Positions 35,023 through 45,847 of a stretch of 64,000 nucleotides of DNA are shown here, piece by piece. The stretch comes from Theobroma cacao (lineage: Eukaryota > Streptophyta > Magnoliopsida > Malvales > Malvaceae). Both the position numbers and the translations under genes were made by a program. Under the pieces are notes generated by a model. It did not search any database and was not told the DNA's origin. It saw only the letters and a list, made by a program, of their open reading frames with translations. The stretch covers positions 20,793,647-20,857,646 of the forward strand of contig NC_030851.1 of NCBI RefSeq assembly GCF_000208745.1. Direction: 5' to 3'. Within the stretch, counting starts at the first letter, position 1; every line of letters begins with the position of its first letter.

Positions 35023-36490
35023 TGTTAGTTAAAATTCTACTACACAAGTATACATATCGAATAGATAGTATATAAGCAAGCAGAGAATCGATCCCATAGA
35101 AAATTGATCCAAAATATTTACTAAATACTAAAATTAGAACAATTTAATCTTATCCAAACAATCAATATCAATTAACTAAATTAATTAACTAAAAATAATT
35201 AACCAAAATTTAAACTAAAAAAGAAAAATCAAAGTAATAGTAACTTGAGTAATGATCAAATCAAACAAGCCTAGGATTACAATATCTCTCACACTTCATC
35301 TAAATCTTACCTTTCTTTCTTAACTTATTTCAACGGGTTGAATTGCTAATCTAGAGTCATAAATTATTTATAAGGGTCTCTCGACTCATCTTATAAAAAT
35401 ATCTATTTTAACCAAAACACTATATCCCTATGTAAATTGAAATTAAAACATATTCATTAAGTTCAGGCTCTAATCTGGCTACATGTGGCTTATAGGTATA
35501 TCCCTATCCTATATGTAAATCAATTAACATGACCATATGTTATCCCAATTGTAGTCTACACTAAACTCCCTTTCCCAAGTTTGTTTAGGTTCCTAAATCA
35601 ATTTAATTGGTGATTCGGCAATTAAAAGTATTAAGAACAAATTGAAATAATCCCATTAAAGATAAGCAAGAAAGAGATTAAAAATTTAGATTACATGTGA
35701 GTTCAATTGTAATCCTAGAAAAATAGTTTAGTTCATAATATCTAATAAAAACTTCATCCAAAGAAAATTAGCCATTAATTCAAGTCAAAGAAAATAAGAA
35801 AAACACAAAAGTAGAGAGAGAAAACTAATAGTTGAAGCTTTGTGATCTTGATTCTCCATCCAATTCTCTTGCTTTCTTGCTTTGTTTTTTTCTCTTTTTC
35901 TCTAGAGAAATTGCTTGCTGCCTCCTTCCAAAAACCTCAGAAAAAGGCCCCTTAAATAGCCTCTTAAAGCCCTAGCTTCCAAAATCCCATAAGCTTGCTA
36001 TTTTTGGAAAATACGATGAACACCGCGGCTCTCATTTTCCAGAGGCACGGCTCTTAAAGGTTTTGCTCAATTTTGTTCTTCTGGTGCAGTACTTTCACTT
36101 TGACAAAGATTTTGATCATCTTCCGATCAGAAATGGGCAAAGTGATAAACATAAAAGTTGGAGCTAATGGTCTAAAAATCATGTTATTTGAACTATTGTA
36201 GTGGGAGATATTCTTGAAAGACCAAAACATATGCAAACAAAGCACCGGTCCATTATACACCTTTCTTCACCAACTGAAATTATTTTTGATCCTACGCCTA
36301 CAAAAACATAAAAATAAATATAAATAACATAAAACTAACATTATTAACTTAAAATAAACATTTAAAAATAAATTAAACTAAACTAATAAAATAAATCAAA
36401 ACACCTAAAATCCGATCTTAAATCTAATCTAACTTAGACTAATTAGGTATTTAATCTCCCGTTAAATATATGTATTTGATGCACTCATCA
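35023..36490. repeat. 1468-bp solo LTR, TSD CAAAT
   Basis: Starts TGTTAGTTAAAATTC and ends GCACTCATCA, with CAAAT duplicated at 35018-35022 and 36491-36495, and satellite on both sides. The 'cacaagtatacatatcga' and 'gagaatcgatccca' words near the start resemble long LTRs of the Tat/Ogre group, but no coding region is attached to test this. A pyrimidine-rich block (35850-35910) and a 'tctctagagaaattg' word are present. No gene is seen. Strand was not determined. Confidence 0.8.
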
Positions 36491-36597
36491 CAAATCAAAA
36501 TCATTGGACTTTATGATCAAAACCTATTATAATTGGTCGCTTGCATTCGAAAACATGAAATGGATGCTATCAATTGACTATAACACACCATTTTAAG
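36491..36597 (+). repeat. Satellite fragment
   Basis: Continues the monomer phase of 34903-35022 ('caaatcaaaatcattggac', 'gatgctatcaattgac', 'accattttaag'). It is cut abruptly at 36597, where a 5'-truncated family C LTR begins. Confidence 0.9.
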
Positions 36598-36862
36598 CAG
36601 GCTTAAAGCATAAATGAATGATGAAAATAAGGATTAAATGATGAAAAAAATAAAAATAATGATGATTTCCAAAGTAAGGGCAAAATCGTCATTTTCATCT
36701 CGAGTCAACATTTAATTTTTCATAAACTCGAGTATTTTTAGACCATTGTAGACTTGGCCTCAGTGTCAAAAGATTAAAAAGATTGCACAAAGGATTGGAG
36801 AAGAATAAGCTAACTTGTTAAGGGCATTTTTGTAATTTAAGTGGAGTTGGATAAACTTGAGC

Positions 36863-36870
36863 TATAAATA
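36863..36870 (+). promoter_or_regulatory. TATA box of family C LTR
   Basis: TATAAATA within GAGCTATAAATATC, identical in core to the copies at 45004 and 13126-13119. It is followed by a pyrimidine-rich initiator-like stretch and then the leader. Confidence 0.6.
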
Positions 36871-37429
36871 TCATCTTCTAGCAGCATCTTCTCACATTTT
36901 CCAGCAGCTTCTTCTTCTTCTTCCTTTTTCCCTTTCACGTTTCTTCATCCTCAATGGGAGTTCTCTTTAAGCTTCCATAACTCTCTCAAGCTAGCTCCAC
37001 TTTTCATACTTTTGTGCACCCTTTCATAGAATCTTTGTGCTTTTTCACTCTCTCACTTTGAAACCCTTGAAAAGTCTTACTTCCATATTCTCTCTCACTA
37101 GCTAGGTGTTTTAGAGAGAGAAAGAGGGAGTTTCTATAATAGCTTAAAAATTATTGGAAAGAATTTCAAATTTACAGAGCTACCAAGGTGAGTAGTGAAC
37201 TAAATTTTTTTTTTTTAGTTGTTGATAATGTCTAGTAATTTGATTTGGGAGTGTTATTGTTGAGATTGCTTAATCATTTTTAGTGTGACTAGAGTAGTGC
37301 AAATAATAGCCATTTAATGGTAGTTGGAAGCTAGTAGGAATGACTAGTAGAACTCAATTTAGAAAAATAGCTTTAGAGTAGTATTAATGCCAAGTTGGGT
37401 TAACGGTGATGATGCTAATGTGATGATAG

Positions 37430-37504
37430 GTTCCAACGAAGCCCCACCACCCCATTTGGACCATTAGAAGAAGTTAAAGTTGAGTAAAAATTTAAAAAAT
37501 ACCA
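37430..37504 (+). other. Exon-like block (75 bp) of family C LTR
   Basis: Preceded by GATGATAG and followed by GTGAGT. Length and ends are the same as in the other C-type copies. The interval to the first donor is 232 bp. Confidence 0.45.
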
Positions 37505-38434
37505 GTGAGTGAACTTGCATTTCAAAATTTCTTTGGAAAATGTTATGAGACCTTGTCAAGCTCGATTAAAAGACGGTACTGTACCGAGTGGTACAACTAA
37601 GTTAAATCGAGCCTTGAACTAGTTCAAATAGAAATTCTAAGAGGAAATTGAAAATTCTGAAACCCACAGAATGGCTTAGAATAGTGATTTCGAGTTCAAG
37701 GTCCAGTTTGGAGTCCATTAGAAAAATTGACCGATTAGGGACAAAACGGTCATTTTATCATTTGATGATTAAATGGAGATTTCTAGTCAAGATTTGATCA
37801 CATTTGACCAAGAATAATTATATGAAATATAATTATGATTGTTGGAGTATAAAATGATGTTTAGCAGTGAAAAATTGTGATTCCCGGTATTTTTGGAGTA
37901 CAAGAGCAAAATGGTAATTTTACCACTAGAGGACTAAACGAGAATTTTAAAAAAAATGATTTTTTGGCCCATTTGGTTAATATTGATCAATATTAGTGTT
38001 ATTTGAGGTTGAAAAGTAGAAATAATGTGATTCTGGTACATTTCGGAGTATAGGGGCAAAATCGTAATTTTCTCATCACGGGGGCAAATCGGTAAATTTT
38101 TCACCCCAGCACTTGTCAAGACCAAGGGATTTTAAATGTGGTAGGATTGGATAAATACCAGAATAATTGTGGTGGAAAATTAAGAGGAAAAAGTCAAAAA
38201 GTTAAAAATTGGGCCAACAAGCATGTGACAAGTGGCATGCTTGATTATTTTATTATTTTCTATAGAAATCAGCCCATTAAATCCCCCATTCTCTCACCAT
38301 ATTCGGCCTAGACAACCAGCAACAAGAAAAAAGGAAGAACAAAGGGAAAGACAAGAAAACCTAGATGGAAATTAAAAAAAAAAAGTGAAGAAATCAAGGA
38401 AACAAGCTAGGTAAGTTAAAATTTCTTTAATTCT

Positions 38435-39206
38435 NNNNNNNNNNNNNNNNNNNNNNNNNNNNNNNNNNNNNNNNNNNNNNNNNNNNNNNNNNNNNNNNNN
38501 NNNNNNNNNNNNNNNNNNNNNNNNNNNNNNNNNNNNNNNNNNNNNNNNNNNNNNNNNNNNNNNNNNNNNNNNNNNNNNNNNNNNNNNNNNNNNNNNNNNN
38601 NNNNNNNNNNNNNNNNNNNNNNNNNNNNNNNNNNNNNNNNNNNNNNNNNNNNNNNNNNNNNNNNNNNNNNNNNNNNNNNNNNNNNNNNNNNNNNNNNNNN
38701 NNNNNNNNNNNNNNNNNNNNNNNNNNNNNNNNNNNNNNNNNNNNNNNNNNNNNNNNNNNNNNNNNNNNNNNNNNNNNNNNNNNNNNNNNNNNNNNNNNNN
38801 NNNNNNNNNNNNNNNNNNNNNNNNNNNNNNNNNNNNNNNNNNNNNNNNNNNNNNNNNNNNNNNNNNNNNNNNNNNNNNNNNNNNNNNNNNNNNNNNNNNN
38901 NNNNNNNNNNNNNNNNNNNNNNNNNNNNNNNNNNNNNNNNNNNNNNNNNNNNNNNNNNNNNNNNNNNNNNNNNNNNNNNNNNNNNNNNNNNNNNNNNNNN
39001 NNNNNNNNNNNNNNNNNNNNNNNNNNNNNNNNNNNNNNNNNNNNNNNNNNNNNNNNNNNNNNNNNNNNNNNNNNNNNNNNNNNNNNNNNNNNNNNNNNNN
39101 NNNNNNNNNNNNNNNNNNNNNNNNNNNNNNNNNNNNNNNNNNNNNNNNNNNNNNNNNNNNNNNNNNNNNNNNNNNNNNNNNNNNNNNNNNNNNNNNNNNN
39201 NNNNNN
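38435..39206. other. Assembly gap (772 N) inside family B solo LTR
   Basis: The flanks align to 31916 and 32359 of the other family B solo LTR, so only about 442 bp is expected. The recorded gap is 330 bp too long, or this copy has an insertion. Confidence 0.97.
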
Positions 39207-39689
39207 GAGGTGATTTGGACACAATCGCCAATTAATCGAGTGATCGGTCAAATTTAATCGATACCGCGATTAAGCAGTAATCGAACGTATTTTTGCATTT
39301 ACATATCAAGCATTAGTAATTTAAATTAGTTTATATCAATTTAGGGACAATATAGTAAATTTCTCGACTTTGTTATTTGTCAAGGTAGTGAGATGTCTGG
39401 AAAAGGCAAAGGAATTGCTCTTGAGGACTATTAGTTCGAGTGCACCCGAAATCTAGATTTTTCGACACTTGTGAGTGGACTACCTATCAAAATTGTTTTG
39501 GGAATATGATTGTTTTGAACAAAGTGTTTGAATGATTTTATGCAATTTTTCATGAAAATGAATGCCTTGGGAACAAGCTTTTGAGTAAATGTTTATGTTA
39601 TGAAATGTGGTTATTATGGATTTCTATGTGGCTGCATTATGTTGATATACATATATGCTTGAATATAATGTTGTGTAATTATGTTGACT

Positions 39690-39860
39690 CGGCTATGTGT
39701 GAGTAGGGAGTGCGCATAAGCCGAGGATGACCCGGTTATGTGCGAGTAGGGAGTGCGCATAACTTGGTGATGACTCGGTTATGTGCGAGTAGGGAGTGTG
39801 CATAACCCGGTGATGACCCAGCCATGTGCGAGTAGGGAGTGCGCATGAGTTGGTGATGAT
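39690..39860 (+). repeat. Minisatellite in family B LTR (43-bp units, four copies)
   Basis: GAGTAGGGAGTG recurs at 39701, 39744, 39787 and 39830, exactly 43 bp apart. The flanking 'ttatgtgc' and 'gcataa' arms are partly complementary, so each unit can fold. A (TA)n tract follows at about 39900. Confidence 0.92.
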
Positions 39861-40819
39861 GATGATGGGTTGCTGAGATGATGATGATGGGTATATACGT
39901 ATATATATATATATACATATGTAAATGTGTGTGTTATAGCAAATTGATGCACAATGATTTATGGTTGTAATGTACGTGAAATTTGACACATTGTACTTTG
40001 AGAATTTTCATGAATTTTATGTTGATTTTATTAGTTTAGCAGGATGGCTTTTTGTTGAGTGAGGAAAAATGTTTCTCTTGTTGCTCTGTTTTCGCTGCAG
40101 CGAAATTCATGCTCACTGCAGCGAGAAACTCTCGGGTTTGGAAGGGTTTTAAATAGGAATGAACTAAATTGCATTGTTTTGAAACAAGTGCATCATGATT
40201 TTAAATTCTCCCTAATTGTTGCTTGTTCCCTTCCTTGTTCACTCACTGGGTTTATACTCACCATTTTCAAATTCATGTTTTCAGATCACGAGGCAGCCGA
40301 TAATTAGGACGAGGTGTCCTTGTAGACTTGTGTCCATCTTTTGGTAGGTGTCTCGGCATTCGGTAACTGTATATTCATCCGAGTCCCTCCGCTGGAAGTC
40401 GAGTATTATTTTGTTATGTATAGATGAACTTAATGTAAATTTTAAATGAGTAATGCTAGTACGAGTTGGCAATGTATATCACTATTTTGATTCAAAGTTA
40501 TGAAATATGACTTAGTGATAATAGATGGAATTATAAGTAAGATAAATAATAGGCTTGCTTGGGTTTAGTGGATTACGTCCATTGGACCCATGCGCCGGTC
40601 ATGGCTCAGAATTTGGGTCGTGACAAATGTAATGTATTTGAATGATTTTATCCAACTTTTCTTTAAAAATGTGTGCTAGGGAACAAGCCCTTGATAAAAT
40701 GTTTTGATGCTGTGAAAAATGTGAAATGTGTAAAAGGATGAATCCATGTGCTTCTATATTATGTTGGTAGGTATATATATGAATATATGTTTTGTATTGA
40801 TGAATAATGCTGTGTGATG

Positions 40820-40975
40820 ATGTTGAAGTGTGCAAGTAGGAAGTGCACACATGATGATGATAGAGTGTGCTAGTAGGGAGTGCACACATGATGATGATAG
40901 AGTGTGCGAGTAGGGAGTGCACATAGGATGATGTTGAAGCGTGCGAGTAGGGAGTGTACACATGATGATGATATT
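40820..40975 (+). repeat. Minisatellite in family C LTR (37-bp units, four copies)
   Basis: The AGTAGG core recurs at 40835, 40872, 40909 and 40946, exactly 37 bp apart, with GTGCACAC arms. It belongs to the family C LTR and lies just right of the nested family B LTR. Confidence 0.92.
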
Positions 40976-41165
40976 GCATTGAGTTGAGTGTGGTGGGATG
41001 GTATGCATGATGTATATACAAATATATATATGTTATAGAAAGTTTATGAAAATAATTGTGATTGTGCTGTGTGTTGGCATTATTAATTGCTCCCAAATTG
41101 CTTTTCATTTCAACAAGAAAATGGCTTTTGATGTAATAAGACCCATTTCACTTAAAATGCTCTTT

Positions 41166-41470
41166 TTCTCGCTGCAGCGAGATTCATTTTCGCTGCAGCG
41201 AGAAACTCTCTGGTTTTGGGGGTCACATTGGCCTAATTCTTGCTGTAGCGAGAAACTCTCAAGTTCTAGTGCAGTGCTTTCACTTCGATCAAGATTTTGA
41301 CCACCTTCCAGTCTGAACTGGGAAAAGTAATAAAAATAAAAGTTCTATCCCTACCTCTTATCTTTCTAATGGTTTAAAAATCAGGTTCATTTGACTTCTG
41401 TAGTGAGAGATATACTAGAAAAATTGAAACACATGCAAACTAACACTATTTCTCGCTGCAGTGAGAAACT
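41166..41470. repeat. CTCGCTGCAGCGAG palindromes in family C LTR
   Basis: A perfect 14-bp copy at 41168-41181, a near-perfect one at about 41189-41202, a decayed one near 41243 (GCTGTAGCGAG) and another near 41453 (CTCGCTGCAGTGAG). The first two are spaced as a pair with 'attcat' between them. Confidence 0.88.
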
Positions 41471-42158
41471 TGCTGCCATGCTTGCTACCTTGCTTGATTT
41501 TGACATATTTTTCACCCATTTAACTTCATGGATTGATCATGGGTTTTTTCAACACTATGAGGTTATTAATCAAAGTTTGAAATGAGGGGTTTTTAGTAAG
41601 AAATTAAATCAATTGCATTGTTTTTGAAACAAGTGCATCATGATTTCCAAATTATTCCTATCGGTTGCTTGTTCCCTTCTTATGTTCACTCACTGACTTT
41701 AGACTCACTTTTTTCAAATTCATGTTTTTAGATCAGGAGGCAATTAAGACTTAGATTGAGGTGTCCACATACGTTCATCTTTTGGTAGGTATCAATGGAA
41801 TTTAGTAGCTACACCTTCACTATGGTCACTCCGCTGGAAGTCTAGAGTCCTTTTCGTTGAACATACGCACCCAAATGTAAATTGTTAAGTTATATATATC
41901 TTAAGAATAGAGTTTATGTTGATTAATGTTGCCACTACGAGATGGCACGAATGACATTATTTTGAATCATATAAATGTGAACATATGGTTTCGATAGAAA
42001 AGGATTGAAATACTTGTTAATAAGAATTACGAAATACAGTTGTAAGAATGAATGATGAAATCGATGAATGGAGTCGCATAGATAGGCTTGCTTGGGCTTA
42101 ATGGGTTATGTCCATTGAGTCCATGCGCCGATCATGGCCCAGGATTTGGGTCGTGACA

Positions 42159-44659
42159 TAATTCATTTATAATCATATAAATGATTATAAATGAACATCT
42201 TTGGACGTGATGATCAAAGCCTATTATAATTGGATGTTTGCATTTGAAAACATAAATGGATGCTATTAAATGACTAAAACAGACCATTTTAAGTTAATCA
42301 TGCCATCGAACGCTTTGATACATGCTTTAAATGATATATTAATTAATTTATAATCTTATAAATGATTATTAATTGGGATATTTGAACTTTAAGGTTAAAA
42401 CCTATCAAACTTGGATGCTTGAATTGGAAAACGTGAATTGGATGGCATCCATTGACAAGAAAGGACTATTTTAAGTTAATTGTGACATTGAAAGCTATGT
42501 GACTAAGTTCGAATGATATATTAATTCATTTCTAATCTTATAAATGATTATAAATTGAATTTTTTTGAATTTATGGTTAAAGCTTATCATAATTGGATGT
42601 TTGCATTAGCAAATGTGAAGTGGATGCTATCCCTTGACAAGAAAAAACCATTTTATGTTAATCATGCAATCGAAAACTTTGTTACTCACTCTAAATGATA
42701 TATTAATTCATTTATAATCTTATAAATGATTATAAATTAAAATCTTGGACTTTATGGTTAAACCTTATTGTAATTAGATGTTTGCATTAGGAAACGTTAA
42801 GTGGATACTATCCCTTTACAAGAAAAGACCATTTTAAGTTGATCACGCCATAAATAGGTTTGTTACTCACTTTGAATGATGTATTAATTCATTTATAATC
42901 TAATAAATGATTATAAACCAAAATCTTTGGACTTTATGATCAAAACCTATTTTAATTGGATGTTTGCATTCAGAAATGGGAAGTGGATGTTATCAATTTA
43001 CTAGAACAAACCATTTTACATTAATCATGCCATCGAAAGCTTTGATGCACACTTTCAATGACATTAATTCATTTATAATCTTATAAATGATTATTAATTG
43101 AGATATTTGACCCTTATGGTCAAAAGCTATCACAATTGGATGTTTGAATTGAAAAACATGAAGTGGATGTTATCCGTTGACAAGAAAACTCTATTTTAAG
43201 TTAATGATACCATCGAAAGCTTTATTTCTCACTTTGAACGATATATTAATTCATTTATATCACTGTGAATGATATATTAATGTTCTATTAATTTATAAAT
43301 GATTATAAATTGAAATCTTTGGACTTTATCGTTAAAACCTATCATAATTGGATGTTTGCATTGGGAAACATGAAGTGGATCCCATCATTTGGCAAGAAAA
43401 GACCATTTTAAATTAATCAAGTGATCGAAAGCTTTGTTACTTGCTTTAAATGATATATTAATTCATTCATAATCCTATTAATGATTATAAATCACAATCT
43501 TTGGACTTTATGGTTAAAACCTATTGTAACTGGATGTTTAAATTGGGAAACATGAAGTGAATGTTATTCATTGTGAAGAAAAGACCATTTTAAGTTAATC
43601 ATACCATCAATAACTTTGTTGCTCATTTTAAATGATGTATTAAATCTTATAAAAACTTATGAATGATTATAAATCAAAATCTTTGGACTTTATGATTAAA
43701 ACCTATTATAATTGGATGTTCGCATTCGGAAATGTGAAGTGGATGCTATCAATTCACTAGAACACACCATTTTAAGTTTATTACATCATTGCAAGCTTTG
43801 ATACACGCTTTAAATGATATATTAGTCCACTTATAATCTTATAAATTACTATTAATTGAGATATTTAGACTTTAAGATCAAAATCTATCATAATTGGAAG
43901 TTTGAATTGGAAAACATGAAGTGGATGTTATCCATGGACAAGAAAAAACTATTTTAAGTTGATCGTTCCATCGAAAGCTTTGTTACTCACTTTGAACGAT
44001 ATATTAATTCATTTATATTACTTTGAATGTTTTTAACAATATATTAGTTTATAAATGATTATAAATTGAAATCTTTGGACTTTATGATGAAAACCTATTA
44101 TAATTGAATGTTCAAAATCGGAAACGTGAAGTGGATGCTATCAATGACTAGAACACACCATTTTAAGTTTATTACATATTTGAAAGCTTTGATACACGCT
44201 TTAAATGATATATTAATTCACTTATAATCTTATAAATGACTATTAATTGAGATATTTAGACTTTAAGATCAAAATCTATCATAATTGGATGTTTGAATTG
44301 CAAAACATGAAATGGATGCTATCCATTGACAAGAAAAGACTATTTTAGGTTGATCGTTCCATCGAAAGCTTTGTTACTTACTTTGAATGATATATTAATT
44401 CATTTATATCACTTTGAATGATTATTAACAAAATATTAATTTATAAATGATTATAAATTGAAATCTTTGGACTTTATGGTTAAAACATATCATCATTGGA
44501 TGTTTGCATTGGGGATTGTGAAGCAGATGCTATCACTTGACAAGAAAAAACCATTTTAAGTTAATCATGTGATCGAAAGCTTTGTTACTTGTTTTCAATG
44601 ATTTATTAATTCATTTATAATCTTAAAAATGATTATAAATCAAAATCTTTGGACATTAT
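42159..44659 (+). repeat. Satellite array, about 180-bp monomers, four-monomer higher-order period
   Basis: Thirteen tandem monomers are marked by the GGATGTTTG-type word at about 42230, 42408, 42593, 42776, 42958, 43137, 43338, 43532, 43716, 43894, 44106, 44287 and 44498. Spacings are 178-185 bp, with some of 194-212 bp where an extra 'atatcactttgaatg' segment is present. A diagnostic variant with ATTAATTG(A/G)GATATTT recurs at 42364, 43089 and 43847, then 44239. This gives periods of 725, 758 and a shortened 392 bp. AT-rich and non-coding. Confidence 0.95.
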
Positions 44660-45003
44660 TGTGAGACCTTGATCTTTGTAAACTCATAGCTAGAAGTAGA
44701 CACAATATCACGGATTAGGGGTAATTTTGTCATTTCCTTAATGAGTCCCTAGAAGTATGCTTTCAAACATTATTGAGGCCTAAGTAGGCCTAAGGCATAA
44801 ATGAATGGTGAAAATAAGGATAAAATGATGAAGGAAATAGAAATAATAATGATTTCCAATGTAGGGGCAAAACGGTCATTTTTCATCTCAGGTCAAAATT
44901 TTTAAGTTTTCGTGAACTCGAGCATTTCTAGACTATTATGGACTTTGTCTCGGTATCAAAAGAGTAAAAAGATTGCACAAAGGATTGGAGGATAAGCTTT
45001 AGC

Positions 45004-45011
45004 TATAAATA
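45004..45011 (+). promoter_or_regulatory. TATA box of family C LTR
   Basis: TATAAATA in AGCTATAAATATC, 300 bp before the first donor site. Confidence 0.6.
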
Positions 45012-45545
45012 TCATTTTCTAGTAGCTTATTCTTCTTTTTCCTCCCATCTCACGTTTTTTTCATCCTCAATGGAAGCTTGTTTTGAAACCTCCATAACTT
45101 CTCTCAAGTTAACTCCAATTTTCACGTTTTTGTGCACTTTTTCATAGAACCTTTTTTGCTCTTTCACTCTCTCACTTTAAAACCCTTAAAAAGTCTTACT
45201 TCCATACTTCTTCTCACTAGCTAGTGTTTTAGAGAGAGAAAGAGGGAGCTTCTATAATAACTTGAAAATTTTTGGAAAGGAATTCAATTACAAAGCTACC
45301 AAGGTGAGTAGTGAATTAGAGTTGATTTTTTAGTTGTTGAAAATGGCTAGTGGATAGATTTGTGAATTTTGTAGTTGAGGATTATTTATTCATCTTTAGT
45401 GTGAGTAGAATAGTGAAAGTAAAAAGCCGCTTAATGGCAATTGGAAGCTAGTTAGGAATAACTAGTAGAATATGATTTAAGAGATAGCGTTTAGAATTAT
45501 GGTTATGTGAATTGAATTGATTGGTGATGCTATTGTGTGTGATAG

Positions 45546-45620
45546 GTTCCAATGAGACCCCATATCTCCATTCGGAGCATTAGTGGAAGTTGGAGTTGAT
45601 AAAAGATTTAACAAATACCA
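45546..45620 (+). other. Exon-like block (75 bp) of family C LTR
   Basis: Preceded by GTGATAG and followed by GTGAGT, starting GTTCCAATGAG. The first intron-like interval is 242 bp. The second is 1126 bp once the nested LTR is removed. Confidence 0.45.
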
Positions 45621-45847
45621 GTGAGTGAACTTGCATTTCAAAATGTTTTGGGAAATGTTTACATGTTTAAATAAATCATTTGAAAGTTTCATTTGTTTTT
45701 GCTTTAAAATATATATATATATACTTAGGGAACAAGCCCTTGATGAAATGTTTCTATCTTGTGAAATGTGGAATATGAATAGTTCATGCGTTATCACATT
45801 ATATTGATATGTACATTATGCTTTGGATGCTCCTTTTGTGTGATAAT

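Larger units (their letters stand above)
37544..40625 (+). repeat. Solo LTR, family B, TSD AATGT, with assembly gap
   Basis: Starts TATGAGACC (canonical TG changed to TA) and ends GGGTCGTGACA. AATGT is exact at 37539-37543 and 40626-40630. A first donor is at 38411 (CTAG|GTAAGT), an 86-bp block at 39385-39470, a second donor at 39471 (CTT|GTGAGT) and an acceptor TTTTCAG ending at 40284. It is nested in a family C LTR. Confidence 0.95.
36598..42158 (+). repeat. Family C LTR, 5'-truncated, split by a family B solo LTR
   Basis: Homology to the intact family C LTR begins at its base 126 or so (equivalent to 44785) and runs to GGGTCGTGACA at 42158. The satellite on the right resumes about 46 bp later in the monomer than where it stops on the left. 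A single deletion therefore removed the LTR start, the left TSD and some satellite. It carries the TATA box at 36863, a donor at 37198 (CAAG|GTGAGT), an acceptor ending at 37429, a 75-bp block at 37430-37504, a donor at 37505 (CCA|GTGAGT) and an acceptor ending at 41731. The family B LTR (37544-40625) lies in the second interval. Confidence 0.92.

Noticed and set aside
38416..39251. Two long open frames on the minus strand
   Set aside because: Again they are frames through the N gap inside an LTR.
39690..39860. CRISPR-like regular repeats
   Set aside because: The units are contiguous with no unique spacers, and the context is a plant LTR.
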